Part shown: positions 1-6,897 of the stretch, in pieces | How the letters are laid out: every line of letters begins with the position of its first letter | Numbering within the stretch: the first letter of the stretch is position 1 | The notes under the pieces: model-generated | Database searches by the model: none | What the model was told of the DNA's origin: nothing | What the model saw: the letters and a program-made list of their open reading frames with translations, nothing else | Position numbers and translations under genes: made by a program | Source of the DNA: a virus | Direction: 5' to 3' (one strand) | Length of the DNA: 34,838 nucleotides | Virus record (IMG/VR): IMGVR_UViG_3300020119_000096 | Coordinates: 1 to 34,838 of that record

Positions 1-326
1 CGGTTCACGAAAGTCACCATTCCTAAATCCGGCGGTTCGGTGTAGATGCTCCGGGTTGCCGCTATCGCTTCACGGATGAGTTCGCTCGACAGATGCGGTG
101 ATTCATTGCGGAAGGCCGAGCAAATCCACGCTCCGGCCCATTGGTGCTTGACGTATTCCGCGAACGGCCAACTAGTCACCCAGAAGGCATCTCCATCTGG
201 GGTGCGAAGCACCACACAGCGACCGGGCGGAACGAACTGCGGCGCCCCAATCTTCTGGCGATTGTAATGCCGGTCGGCAATCACCCGTGCAATGGGATCG
301 GCACGATACGACAGTTGCCACCTCAT
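1..326 (-). CDS. GNAT/Mom-like phage protein, 3' end outside window
   Basis: The gene starts with ATG at 326 and is still open at base 1, giving at least 108 residues. Visible landmarks are an N-terminal ADRHYNRQKIGAPQFVPPG stretch, then FWVTSWP, WAGAWICSAFRNE, LSSELIREAIAATR and finally GMVTFVN. I recognise this pattern from small phage and plasmid proteins. The HY motif near the start and the TFVN segment resemble GNAT-fold proteins such as Mu Mom, which modifies adenine in phage DNA, but that link is inference. The start overlaps the stop of the upstream gene (ATGA), so it is the distal visible member of the early operon. The catalytic C-terminal half cannot be judged because it is cut off. 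Confidence 0.75.
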   Translation of the reverse strand, partial: MRWQLSYRADPIARVIADRHYNRQKIGAPQFVPPGRCVVLRTPDGDAFWVTSWPFAEYVKHQWAGAWICSAFRNESPHLSSELIREAIAATRSIYTEPPDLGMVTFVN

Positions 327-439
327 TCGAATCTAACCAAGCCGCACTTCTCGCAAATCCAGTATTCCCCGTCATGCGAGTCATTGACTCGCGAAAAGGT
401 CCATTTCCAAACGTGGCGGCATCTTTTTGGCAACTTCAT
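323..439 (-). CDS. Small putative zinc-binding protein, 38 aa
   Basis: A 38-residue protein, MKLPKRCRHVWKW..., with C7 and H9 near the start and a CEKC pair near the end, spaced like a small zinc ribbon. It is joined to both neighbours by ATGA overlaps (437-439 and 323-326), which is the main evidence that it is translated. It follows the SWIM-type protein and precedes the GNAT-like gene. No function can be assigned beyond metal binding. Confidence 0.6.
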   Translation of the reverse strand: MKLPKRCRHVWKWTFSRVNDSHDGEYWICEKCGLVRFE

Positions 440-618
440 CGTTCCCCTCGCTTGAACTTGGATACTTCCCGGATGTGGCGGCAGGGCCGTTCGGGACGCC
501 AACTTCCTGAGGCACAGTCGCATGTCCATTCGGGGTCGCGGCAATCGACGTTGTAGACTTCGGCCCCAGATTTCACCGTGAATGTATTGGGAATGTCCAG
601 TCTCTCGGTGACGGTCAA
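436..618 (-). CDS. SWIM-type zinc finger protein, 60 aa
   Basis: The 60-residue product contains the segment CDCASGSWRPERPCRHI, which fits the SWIM zinc-finger pattern CxCx(n)CxH; these domains bind DNA or proteins. The region before it (YNVDCRDPEW) forms the usual beta-strand lead-in. It stands alone, without the helicase or transposase domain that SWIM fingers often accompany. It is coupled by ATGA overlap to the DUF1064-like nuclease gene upstream and the 38-residue gene downstream, so a role with nucleic acid in the early operon is plausible but inferred. Confidence 0.7.
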   Translation of the reverse strand: MTVTERLDIPNTFTVKSGAEVYNVDCRDPEWTCDCASGSWRPERPCRHIREVSKFKRGER

Positions 619-965
619 AATGCCTCCTCAATCCATTCGCCTTTTTTGCGCTGCACGGCGATAAAGCGATAAGGGTGCTGTTCGGCGGCGACCTTGATTT
701 TCACCCGCGCATCGTCTTCCCAGAATCCCTTGACCTCATGGAACTCCACGGTGCCGTCGGGGCGGATGACCCGGAAGTCTGTGGTGTAGAATGTCCGGTC
801 CGCCAAGCGCAGCTTCTCTGGCTCGAAGTCGAAACGGACGAGCCATCCAGCCAACCGATGTGTCTCTAGGGTCGCGGCGTACTGCGCCTCTAGTTTGTTC
901 ATGGCTCCGTCGCGCTTCGGCTGCGCCCGCGCCTTCGCATGGAACTTCAATCCCGGGCTACCCAT
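615..965 (-). CDS. DUF1064-like PD-(D/E)XK nuclease
   Basis: A 116-residue protein that starts at 965, where ATG overlaps the TAA of the upstream gene; a second ATG 21 codons later, just before NKLEAQYAATLETH, is also possible. The core (E26 in NKLEAQYA, D63 in YTTDFRV, E77 and K79 in FHEVKGFW) has the E...D...ExK layout of the PD-(D/E)XK nuclease fold. Overall it matches the phage DUF1064 family, small endonucleases found in replication and recombination clusters that are proposed to cut branched DNA. Its place four genes downstream of the helicase supports a role in processing replication intermediates. Substrate specificity is not evident. Confidence 0.75.
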   Translation of the reverse strand: MGSPGLKFHAKARAQPKRDGAMNKLEAQYAATLETHRLAGWLVRFDFEPEKLRLADRTFYTTDFRVIRPDGTVEFHEVKGFWEDDARVKIKVAAEQHPYRFIAVQRKKGEWIEEAF

Positions 966-1285
966 TAGGCCATCCACCGGTCGTCCTGCCACGCGATATC
1001 CGACTCCACCGGCTTCCGATACCGATAGTCCTTGAGCTTCCGCAAGCTCTTGGTCAAGCCTTCCGTCTCCAAGGTTTTGCCGCTCACCCACGGCTCCAAG
1101 ACCTTCAAGGGCTCGCACTCCACCCCATCCGTCCGGAGTCCTTGCTTTCGGGGAGGAAGTCCGAGGTAGTAGATGACGTAGGACAACTTGCTCTTGGGGA
1201 CACCGATGGAACGCAACTCGGTCTGCGTTGGGGTGCGACCCAGCCGTTGCGCCAATTCCAGCGTGGCGGAGAGATAGGGGGTCAT
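965..1285 (-). CDS. Putative HTH-containing early protein, 106 aa
   Basis: A 106-residue protein of unknown function. Residues about 14-45 (LGRTPTQTELRSIGVPKSKL, followed by YVIYYLGLPPRKQG) read like a helix-turn-helix: a first helix, a turn at IGVPKS and a recognition-type helix. This is typical of phage proteins carrying a homeodomain-like or endonuclease-associated DNA-binding motif. The C-terminal half is basic and charged, with no recognised catalytic motif. Translation is coupled by ATGA at 1282-1285 to the gene upstream and by TAATG to the nuclease gene downstream. Confidence 0.65.
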   Translation of the reverse strand: MTPYLSATLELAQRLGRTPTQTELRSIGVPKSKLSYVIYYLGLPPRKQGLRTDGVECEPLKVLEPWVSGKTLETEGLTKSLRKLKDYRYRKPVESDIAWQDDRWMA

Positions 1286-1449
1286 GCGAGTTCTTCCGCG
1301 AGGCGCTTCATGGTGGTGGTGAGGTCATCCAACCGTGAGCGAATCATTTGCCGGTTCTCCTCGTTCCCATTCCAGAAGGAGCGGTCCTCCAAGCAGCGGA
1401 AGTAGTCGAGAATGGCAACGGCAAGAGTGTGGGCGCGAATATCAGTCAT
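1282..1449 (-). CDS. Small helical protein, 55 aa
   Basis: A 55-residue, probably all-helical protein (MTDIRAHTLAVAILDYF... RLDDLTTTMKRLAEELA). The start at 1449 overlaps the helicase stop by eight bases and has the GGT-rich 3' end of the helicase gene upstream. An earlier in-frame ATG at 1500 would extend it by 17 residues but needs a 59-base overlap, so I prefer 1449. No family recognised. Confidence 0.6.
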   Translation of the reverse strand: MTDIRAHTLAVAILDYFRCLEDRSFWNGNEENRQMIRSRLDDLTTTMKRLAEELA

Positions 1450-2527
1450 CACTCGCCCGAGAATCGACCGGATGTGTTCCGGGTTCGTGGTATTGGCCAT
1501 CCCGGTAGGCGAGGCGGACTTCAGTACCAACGGACCCGTGGGCGTCATACCGGATTTTGGCGAGGTCGATGGCGACCGCTTGCCGGTCCCAGAGGAGGGA
1601 TTCATTGCCGTTCCCTTTGCGGTATTCGGTGAGAAAACTCGGCGTGATGGCGGTGCCTTGAATGGTGCGGTCGAGGAACGTGCGATGGACGCCCAAGACT
1701 TGAGACGCAGCTTGGCCAAGGGCTTGGCCCCCGAACACTCCCCCCAGATGCACGCAATCCGTTGCTCTCGGAGTGGGGCCGCCTTGCCCTCGGACGTGGA
1801 CTTGATTCGTCACGATGACGGTCACGTACTGGGTCAGGGCGAAATCTTGGAGCAATTCAAGGGTGGCCTGTACCGCCGCCACGCCGTCTCGGAGGTCATG
1901 GGTGATGGCCTGAAAATGGTCCACCACCACCACCGAGGGACACGCCCGGTCGGCTTCCCGGAACAACGTATCCCGGAGCTGCGAGGCGCGGAGTCTCAGG
2001 TGTGGGGCGATGGTGATATTGCCCATTTCGAGTTCAAACACGGCTTGGCGGTGCCGCATCCGCGCCTCATCCTCGGTCATCCGAAACCCGGCTTGGGACC
2101 ACAAGCCCTGTTGCACCCGGTCGGGGTGTAACCCCGCCCGCCTTGCCGCCAAGGCCGAGAGGTAGCGGTCATCGGGAATCTCCGTGGCGAAGACCAAGGC
2201 TGTGGTCGTTGGGGGAATCTGGTTCAAGAGACTTGCCGTGAAGGTCGTCTTGCCCGAACCGGTCTGTGCCAAGACCACGGCCAAGTCCCCCATCGGCAAC
2301 GGACCTGTTGCTCTCGCAAGGGTGGGCCACGGCCACCGGAACCCATCCGGTTGGGCTACGGCCGAATGCCAGAGGGCCATCGTGGCGACCTGCAAGTCCT
2401 CGGGCAGTGTCCCGGCTCTCGCTTGCTTGAACCGGTCCACCTGCCAATCTGCGACGTTGGTCCGGGCCATCTCCTCCCCGAACGCATCGTCGTCCAAGGC
2501 AAACAGCGGGTGGTGGGTGGACCTCAC
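1442..2527 (-). CDS. DnaB-like replicative helicase (RecA-fold)
   Basis: The 361-residue protein has a clear Walker A, AQTGSGKTT (residues 87-95, K93), a FATEIP segment with the likely catalytic glutamate E116, and a Walker B strand, VVVVDHFQAI (199-208, D203). This order and spacing fit the DnaB/RecA-like ring helicases that unwind phage DNA at the fork. It is short for DnaB: about 75 residues precede the ATPase core, so the usual N-terminal helical domain is reduced. The GTG start at 2527 overlaps the stop of the DUF1376-type gene, the common partner order of initiator or loader followed by helicase. No primase domain is visible. Confidence 0.85.
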   Translation of the reverse strand: MRSTHHPLFALDDDAFGEEMARTNVADWQVDRFKQARAGTLPEDLQVATMALWHSAVAQPDGFRWPWPTLARATGPLPMGDLAVVLAQTGSGKTTFTASLLNQIPPTTTALVFATEIPDDRYLSALAARRAGLHPDRVQQGLWSQAGFRMTEDEARMRHRQAVFELEMGNITIAPHLRLRASQLRDTLFREADRACPSVVVVDHFQAITHDLRDGVAAVQATLELLQDFALTQYVTVIVTNQVHVRGQGGPTPRATDCVHLGGVFGGQALGQAASQVLGVHRTFLDRTIQGTAITPSFLTEYRKGNGNESLLWDRQAVAIDLAKIRYDAHGSVGTEVRLAYRDGQYHEPGTHPVDSRASDD

Positions 2528-3243
2528 AGGTCGTCCTCAGCATAGGGCTGGTTCGCGTCAGGATGCCCTAGGATGGACGATTGACCTTCAGCCGCCCTCC
2601 GACCCGCCTCCCCCTCTAAGAGCTTCTGGGCGCGGTCGCACCATGTCTTCAGGACCACCGGGCGGAAATCCGCTCCGGCCACGGCCATGTCCGACAAGGC
2701 CCGTAGAAGTACGGGCTCCGGCACGGGCCTGTCCGTCATCCCCTGCACGAACGACCGCAGCAGCCCAACCCGCGCCGCCCGCGTCTTGGGGTCTTGGAGG
2801 TATCCCGACGCCGCTGTGAGGATGGCGGGTGGGACGCCGACGTCTTCTCTCTGATTCTGGTTCTGAGTCTGTATCTGTGGGTTGGTCTTAGCCTTAGGGC
2901 TAACCTTGGTCTTAGCCGCTCGGGCGTGGGCCGCCGCCTTACTCTTGCCCTCGTATTTGGTGAGTTCGGTGTCGTGCAGGGCGGCCAATTTGGGATTGCG
3001 GCGGAGATTCGTATCGGGGTCGGGGGGAAAGAACTCGGTGAGGACATAGGCGACCGCCGTGTCGCTAATGCCCTTGGGCACCCCCGGTGTGACCATGGTG
3101 ACATCAAAGGGCAACGCGCCCCGCTCCCATTGCTCACAGAGGAGCCAGACGTACGCCGCCATTTGATCCCCGGAGAGCCGCCGCACTCGGGAACTCCCCA
3201 TCCAGTCACTGACGTAGAACTTGAACCATGGAAGTTGTGCCAT
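2524..3243 (-). CDS. DUF1376-type replication initiator/helicase loader
   Basis: A 239-residue protein beginning MAQLPWFKFYVSDWM, the hallmark opening of DUF1376 phage proteins, followed by a winged-helix-like domain (residues about 20-95: SGDQMAAYVWLLCEQWERG). A lysine- and glutamine-rich linker (about 100-130) separates this from a C-terminal helical domain. Such two-domain proteins usually sit directly before the helicase gene and are thought to bind the origin and help load the helicase. The start at 3243 is chosen from the family's N-terminus; longer in-frame extensions lack similarity. The gene is preceded by a 158-base gap that breaks the overlapping operon. Confidence 0.8.
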   Translation of the reverse strand: MAQLPWFKFYVSDWMGSSRVRRLSGDQMAAYVWLLCEQWERGALPFDVTMVTPGVPKGISDTAVAYVLTEFFPPDPDTNLRRNPKLAALHDTELTKYEGKSKAAAHARAAKTKVSPKAKTNPQIQTQNQNQREDVGVPPAILTAASGYLQDPKTRAARVGLLRSFVQGMTDRPVPEPVLLRALSDMAVAGADFRPVVLKTWCDRAQKLLEGEAGRRAAEGQSSILGHPDANQPYAEDDL

Positions 3244-3401
3244 AATCACCAAAGCAAGTGCCCGGGTCAGCCGTGTGGTAATCCTCTTGCGAGGGCGGGC
3301 GGGGAGCCCCACGGCCTATCGGGCACTGGAAGGTCAATGCAGTCCAAGATTACCAGCCTCGGACCCTTCCAATTTACACGCCTCGGTCCCTCCGTCAAGG
3401 G
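3244..3401 (-). promoter_or_regulatory. Intergenic gap with candidate promoter for replication genes
   Basis: This is the longest gene-free gap in the early operon. Reading the minus strand, TTGACG (3398-3393) and TAAATT (3376-3371) are separated by 16 bases, a plausible sigma70-type promoter for the DUF1376-helicase group. Two near-direct copies of CCTCGGWCCC flank the -10 region on the plus strand. There is no experimental support, and a chance match in G+C-rich DNA remains possible. Confidence 0.35.
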
Positions 3402-3584
3402 CTATTCCAGACCCTTATTCGCCGCGTCGAGATAACGATACGCCCATTCGACATGACGCTCCGCTGTCTCGATTTCGTCTCGGATGTCACCGTCTCCATC
3501 CTCATCTAGGCACCGTCGTACATGCCCGAGGTCACGGAGAACGTTGTCAAGTTTCTGCATCTGCTGCTCTCGGCTCATTCTCAT
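3402..3584 (-). CDS. Small acidic helical protein, 60 aa
   Basis: A 60-residue, strongly charged protein (MRMSREQQMQKLDNVLRDLG..., with an acidic DEDGDGDIRDE centre) predicted to form two helices. The ATG at 3584 overlaps the stop of the preceding gene (ATGA) and has GGAG a few bases upstream. Two further in-frame ATGs (3590 and 3578) are possible starts. No family recognised. It is the last gene before the 3244-3401 gap. Confidence 0.6.
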   Translation of the reverse strand: MRMSREQQMQKLDNVLRDLGHVRRCLDEDGDGDIRDEIETAERHVEWAYRYLDAANKGLE

Positions 3585-3991
3585 ACCCATCTCCACACCC
3601 GGACCGGGGCGCAATGCCGTTCCTTCCGCCGGGAGGGGACAAACTGATTCGTGGGAACCACGGCGTTCCATCCCTTCAAGACATTCCCCGTCCAGCGGGT
3701 ATCGCCTTCCCCTAACCCTAGGGCGTCCGCTGCATCGTGAACGTCATCGGCGGTCAACTGGTTCTCGGGGAACGCTCCGTCGAACCACCGTGCCTGCCGC
3801 AGCCACTCCCGCACTTGTTGGATGCGCGTTTCCCGGCCCTGCTTCGATTGGGCCAAGGCACGGTCGCGCAACTCCGCTCCACGGGGAAATTCGGGATGGT
3901 TCGGGCACTTCCCATTGAGCGCGGCGATGGTACACGTCTCAGTCATGCGTTCGTCCAGTAGGTCGTGGAGGAATCGTTCCGCTGGGGTCAT
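3581..3991 (-). CDS. Conserved phage protein with C-terminal VPSRRKERH...PVRVWRW tail
   Basis: A 136-residue protein. The C-terminal third (TADDVHDAADALGL, WTGNVLKGWNAVV, then VPSRRKERHCAPVRVWRW) matches a motif I recognise from many uncharacterised phage proteins in replication regions: a winged-helix-like fold ending in a basic, tryptophan-rich tail. The middle holds CTIAALNGKCPNH, a possible partial zinc site. It is coupled by ATGA overlaps to the membrane protein upstream and the acidic protein downstream. The molecular role is unknown; DNA binding is inferred from the basic tail. Confidence 0.65.
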   Translation of the reverse strand: MTPAERFLHDLLDERMTETCTIAALNGKCPNHPEFPRGAELRDRALAQSKQGRETRIQQVREWLRQARWFDGAFPENQLTADDVHDAADALGLGEGDTRWTGNVLKGWNAVVPTNQFVPSRRKERHCAPVRVWRWV

Positions 3992-4203
3992 TCGCTCCTC
4001 GCTTGGGAATGTTCATCGCGTTGAATCGTCACGTTCTGGAGATACCACCGCATCGTCCACGCTCCACCCACCACACCTATGAATCCCCCGAGGAACCCGC
4101 CCATCATCCACGGGAGGAGACCGGGGGGACAGGAGAAGAGGCTCATCGGCAAATCCCCAAAGCGCGGTATGTCCTCATTCTGTCGCGGCTGCACGTACGA
4201 CAT
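3988..4203 (-). CDS. Single-pass membrane protein, 71 aa
   Basis: A 71-residue protein with one hydrophobic stretch at about residues 33-53 (PWMMGGFLGGFIGVVGG), glycine-rich like a small inner-membrane helix, and a charged C-terminus (QRDEHSQARSE). A good ribosome-binding site (GGAAGG) precedes the ATG at 4203, so this start is preferred over longer frames. The gene lies mostly downstream of, and overlaps by 61 bases, the HNH endonuclease gene, which suggests the HNH gene arrived later and ran into it. Function unknown. Confidence 0.65.
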   Translation of the reverse strand: MSYVQPRQNEDIPRFGDLPMSLFSCPPGLLPWMMGGFLGGFIGVVGGAWTMRWYLQNVTIQRDEHSQARSE

Positions 4204-4580
4204 GACCTTCCCCTCTCGGATATGTAGGTGTTGGCCCCATTGAACGGATGCCCGACCTTGCAGTGTGTCTTCCGGGCGTTCATGGCCGTGTGCCCTTCTA
4301 CACGCAGAAAATTGTCGCCACGGGTCACGGGTTCTAGATGGTCGGGATTGACACACCCTCGGTTGCGACACAAATGGTCAAGGGTCAGCCCATCGGGTAT
4401 TGGGCCTTTGGTGTGCTCATACATTCTTCGGTGGGCTCGTCTGGGGGCGCGGCTACCCCATAGCCCATATCCGTCCGGTGATTGAGCCCCCACCCACTCC
4501 CAACAGCCGTTCTCCTGAATGATGTAGCCGATGGGACGTGTGCTTTGTGCATCATTTAGTTGTACAAATACCCCAACCAT
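4143..4580 (-). CDS. HNH endonuclease (free-standing homing type), copy 1
   Basis: The 145-residue protein has an N-terminal GCWEWVG segment, the HNH core LTLDHLCRNRGCVNPDHLEP (D68-H69, N79, H81) and a C-terminal zinc-like NARKTHCKVGHPF...CRTC module. This is the HNH_3 architecture of phage-borne homing endonucleases, which nick or cut related genomes lacking the gene. It is one of four members of the same subfamily in this window. Its first residues (GVFVQLND) closely match those of copy 2 (GVFVQLNE). The 3' end overlaps the membrane-protein gene, and a 10-bp inverted repeat (4598-4607 / 4650-4659) lies just upstream of its start. Confidence 0.9.
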   Translation of the reverse strand: MVGVFVQLNDAQSTRPIGYIIQENGCWEWVGAQSPDGYGLWGSRAPRRAHRRMYEHTKGPIPDGLTLDHLCRNRGCVNPDHLEPVTRGDNFLRVEGHTAMNARKTHCKVGHPFNGANTYISERGRSCRTCSRDRMRTYRALGICR

Positions 4581-4625
4581 AGAACCTCCGGCACGAAGAG
4601 CGCCCCGAAAGCTGGGCAGCGTCCC

Positions 4626-4976
4626 TCAACCTTCAAGGGCACCAGCAGACGGGGCGCTCGGCTTTGACTCCGGTGTCTCCGCGCTGACGGGGACAGGAGA
4701 AAGATAGCCATTGGGGCGACCGTCTTCAAGGCCATCGCGGCCACGCTCCTCGTTGAGCTTCACGTGGTGCGCTTCGACGTTCTTGAGGGCCGCGATGGCC
4801 TTGTCGTACTTCGCCCGGAGGACAGCGGTGGCGTCGAGGTAGGCGTCGAGGACTTCGTCCTTCTCCTCCCCGTTGCACTCGCCGAAGCCCGTGGAGTAGC
4901 CGAGGAGGTTCATCATCTCCTCAAGGCCGTTCTCTTCCCCGTTGTCGAGGACTTCTTCCAGCGTCAGCTTGCTCAT
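4626..4976 (-). CDS. Early protein, acidic, 116 aa
   Basis: A 116-residue, acidic, probably helical protein (MSKLTLEEVLDNGEENGLEE..., then a lysine/alanine-rich amphipathic helix AVLRAKYDKAIAALKNVEA) with a proline/serine-rich C-terminus. The ATG at 4976 forms an ATGA overlap with an upstream frame ending in VTLNYELPEKA, supporting this start. No recognised family or catalytic motif. Confidence 0.65.
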   Translation of the reverse strand: MSKLTLEEVLDNGEENGLEEMMNLLGYSTGFGECNGEEKDEVLDAYLDATAVLRAKYDKAIAALKNVEAHHVKLNEERGRDGLEDGRPNGYLSPVPVSAETPESKPSAPSAGALEG

Positions 4977-5079
4977 GCCTTCTCCGGCAGTTCGTAGTTG
5001 AGGGTGACTTCCACGGCACGGTCGTCGCGTGGAACCCGTTGAACCCGCCACACTCGGGGCACTTCTTGATGTCGCTCAC
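4921..5079 (-). CDS. Short CPEC protein, probably frameshifted
   Basis: A GTG at 5079 overlaps the stop of the preceding gene and opens a frame beginning MSDIKKCPECGGFNGFHATT, one half of a zinc knuckle. In this frame it would run 52 residues and intrude 56 bases into the next gene, with a low-quality arginine-rich tail. In another frame the same DNA ends DRAVEVTLNYELPEKA and stops exactly at an ATGA overlap with the next gene. The natural product is probably the CPEC start joined to that tail, about 36 residues, with a one-base change around 5010-5030. I cannot tell a real mutation from a sequence error. Confidence 0.45.
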   Translation of the reverse strand: MSDIKKCPECGGFNGFHATTVPWKSPSTTNCRRRHEQADAGRSPRQRGRERP

Positions 5080-5492
5080 TTGCCCTCCAGCGCCGCATCG
5101 AGGCCGCAGGTGCAACCAGACCCCCATGTTCGGGGGCTCGCAACACATTCCGGGCATTGAGCGGTGTGGCTCCCGTACTTCTGGAGCGCCGCCCGCAAGG
5201 CGGTGACCTCATTGTTCCGCATCGTGAGATTCTGACGGTAGCTGTCGGTGAGTCGATCCGCCGCATCGCGTTCCTGTGTCAGCCGCTCGTTCTCCTCCAC
5301 CACCCCCGCCAAGAGGAGGGGCGCGGCGGCGCTGATGACGCCCTCTGCCATGTTGTCGCAATCCGCGAGCGGAATCCACGGATAGTTCTGGTGAGGCGGA
5401 TGGGGCGTGTGGTAGCGGCTGAACACCTCGAAGGCCGCGCCTTTCGCCTGCTCGATCACTTCGGGGGTGAGATACCGGGACAGGTCACTCAC
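5076..5492 (-). CDS. Early protein with C-terminal cysteine cluster, 138 aa
   Basis: The 138-residue protein starts at GTG 5492 within an eight-base overlap with the upstream gene. It has an N-terminal helical domain (SRYLTPEVIEQAKGAAFEVF), an alanine-rich middle, a coiled-coil-like stretch (VVEENERLTQERDAADRLTD) and a C-terminal CPEC...GCTCG cluster that could bind zinc. I have seen similar helical-plus-cysteine arrangements in uncharacterised phage proteins, but no function is known. Confidence 0.65.
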   Translation of the reverse strand: MSDLSRYLTPEVIEQAKGAAFEVFSRYHTPHPPHQNYPWIPLADCDNMAEGVISAAAPLLLAGVVEENERLTQERDAADRLTDSYRQNLTMRNNEVTALRAALQKYGSHTAQCPECVASPRTWGSGCTCGLDAALEGK

Positions 5493-5838
5493 GATTCCTC
5501 CACGCCGCCAAGGCGGCTTCGGCGTCCACGAGCATGATGCCCGCCCGAGGGTGCTGGTTCTTCGGGTCATGGTACGCCTCCCGCGCCTCTTTCCACGCCT
5601 GCCAGAGACGGAGGAGGTCGGCGTAGGGCTCAACGGCGTTCTCGCGGGCGATCTGCAGAATGGTCGGAATCCGTTCCTTCACCATTCGATCCTCGTAAGC
5701 CGCGACCACGGCGGCGATAAGGGCGTCACCAGTCTGAGCGGTCAGAGCATCGAAGGCACTCTTTCTGGTGGATATCGCGTATTGGTACGCTGCCATTGCC
5801 TCCCGCACCGCCGGGTCGTTCGAGAGGTCGCGGGTCAT
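5485..5838 (-). CDS. Helical early protein, 117 aa
   Basis: A 117-residue, almost entirely helical protein (MTRDLSNDPAVREAMAAYQY..., LLRLWQAWKEAREAYHD). ATG at 5838 overlaps the upstream stop (ATGA) and is preceded by GAGGAGG in the upstream gene, a strong ribosome-binding site. No known domain or catalytic motif is visible. Confidence 0.65.
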   Translation of the reverse strand: MTRDLSNDPAVREAMAAYQYAISTRKSAFDALTAQTGDALIAAVVAAYEDRMVKERIPTILQIARENAVEPYADLLRLWQAWKEAREAYHDPKNQHPRAGIMLVDAEAALAAWRNRE

Positions 5839-6086
5839 GGGGCCTCCTCGATTGCTGCGAGTTGTCCAAGACCGCAAGAGCAGCGGTCTGGTGCGCACTT
5901 GGTGAAGTGCTGGACGGCCTTGCGGCGAAAGAACGCATAAGCCTCCTCCCCCTGCGCGAGGTGGCGGGTGTGGGCCAGGAGGAGTCGATTCATCAGCACA
6001 TCGAGTGACTGTTCACCGTCGTATTCGATGACAGCCGACCAGATGGCTTCCCGCGCCTCCGCGAGGTCACGCTGGGCATCAGACAT
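5835..6086 (-). CDS. Early protein with CxxxxCxC motif, 83 aa
   Basis: An 83-residue helical protein with a late cysteine cluster (CAPDRCSCG) that may bind a metal. The ATG at 6086 lies inside the last codons of the upstream gene (eight-base overlap). Function unknown. Confidence 0.6.
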   Translation of the reverse strand: MSDAQRDLAEAREAIWSAVIEYDGEQSLDVLMNRLLLAHTRHLAQGEEAYAFFRRKAVQHFTKCAPDRCSCGLGQLAAIEEAP

Positions 6087-6279
6087 TCGGACACTCGTAG
6101 GTGAGGGTGACGCGGACGATGCGCTTGGGACGGTACCCTATGCGGCGAAGCTGCTTCCTCGTCACGAGATTGTCGAATACATATACATCCGTGTAATGCG
6201 CTCGTTCCCACGAGCGGGTATGCTCCGACTTGAGCAGCCCCCACCGCTTCTCGGTCACCGTCTTCGCGGGCTTAGGCAT
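6079..6279 (-). CDS. Small basic early protein, 66 aa
   Basis: A 66-residue basic protein starting MPKPAKTVTEKRWGLL and ending RIVRVTLTYECPNV. The ending resembles DRAVEVTLNYELPEKA of the likely frameshifted gene at 4921-5079, suggesting the two share a C-terminal beta-strand module. The ATG at 6279 overlaps the upstream gene by eight bases. No function recognised. Confidence 0.6.
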   Translation of the reverse strand: MPKPAKTVTEKRWGLLKSEHTRSWERAHYTDVYVFDNLVTRKQLRRIGYRPKRIVRVTLTYECPNV

Positions 6280-6442
6280 GGGGCACCTCCGGTCGCACCA
6301 GAAGTCCGGTGCCGTTGCAGGGAACGCACGGCCACGGGCCGCACGACGAGGCGGAGAACGTCGGTTGATCCCCAGCGATATAGGGCGGCCGAGAGACCTT
6401 CCCTGACCCATCGCACACGGGGCACTTCTGCCATTCGCTCAC
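6272..6442 (-). CDS. DnaJ-type zinc-finger small protein, 56 aa
   Basis: Two CxxCxGxG-like motifs, CPVCDGSGKV and CVPCNGTGLL, lie about 30 residues apart, matching one zinc site of the DnaJ central domain. Only this single zinc module is present, with no J domain, so it is not a chaperone of the usual kind. GTG at 6442 overlaps the upstream stop (6439-6441). Confidence 0.65.
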   Translation of the reverse strand: MSEWQKCPVCDGSGKVSRPPYIAGDQPTFSASSCGPWPCVPCNGTGLLVRPEVPHA

Positions 6443-6897
6443 GGCTTCACCTCCTGTGCGAGTTGACGCAGGAACGCGATGGCATCGTTCCATCCTTCGT
6501 TGTAGCTGGGATCCACCACCGCATCGGCGTCCTTCTCTTGTGTGCGCTGCGCCGCCTTCCGGAGCGTGGCCCGCACCAGCGCGGCGGCTTGCGCTTCCTG
6601 AAGCGCCCACACTTGGTCGGCGGCTTTCATCGAATCCATTCCGCCATCTGCGACCTTGCCGTGGGCGGCCCACCGACCAATCTCAAGGTCGAGGCCCTGC
6701 ACCTCCGGCATGTCGCGCACCGAGGAGAGGAAGTCAGCGGGCATGGGGGGTTCCTCATGTTCTGCGCCGCAATGTTGACAGCGCCAGTAGAGGTCGGACT
6801 TCTTCTCCATCCGCTCCATCGTGCGACATCTGAGGCAGTAGGGGCGGTAGCTCGGGTCACGCTCGGCGTTCTCACGCACTAGCGACTTGTCGCTCAT
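6439..6897 (-). CDS. Zinc-ribbon early protein, 152 aa
   Basis: The 152-residue protein starts with a four-cysteine ribbon (CLRC at about residue 21 and CQHCG at about 40) followed by a mainly helical domain with many alanines and a WNDAIAFLRQLAQEV C-terminal helix. Zinc ribbons of this kind often mediate nucleic-acid or protein contacts. It is linked by ATGA overlap to the gene upstream and by GTGA to the one downstream. Confidence 0.65.
   Translation of the reverse strand: MSDKSLVRENAERDPSYRPYCLRCRTMERMEKKSDLYWRCQHCGAEHEEPPMPADFLSSVRDMPEVQGLDLEIGRWAAHGKVADGGMDSMKAADQVWALQEAQAAALVRATLRKAAQRTQEKDADAVVDPSYNEGWNDAIAFLRQLAQEVKP

Noticed and set aside
4921-5079. Programmed ribosomal frameshift in the CPEC gene
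   Set aside because: No slippery heptamer or downstream pseudoknot is evident; a mutation or sequence error is simpler.
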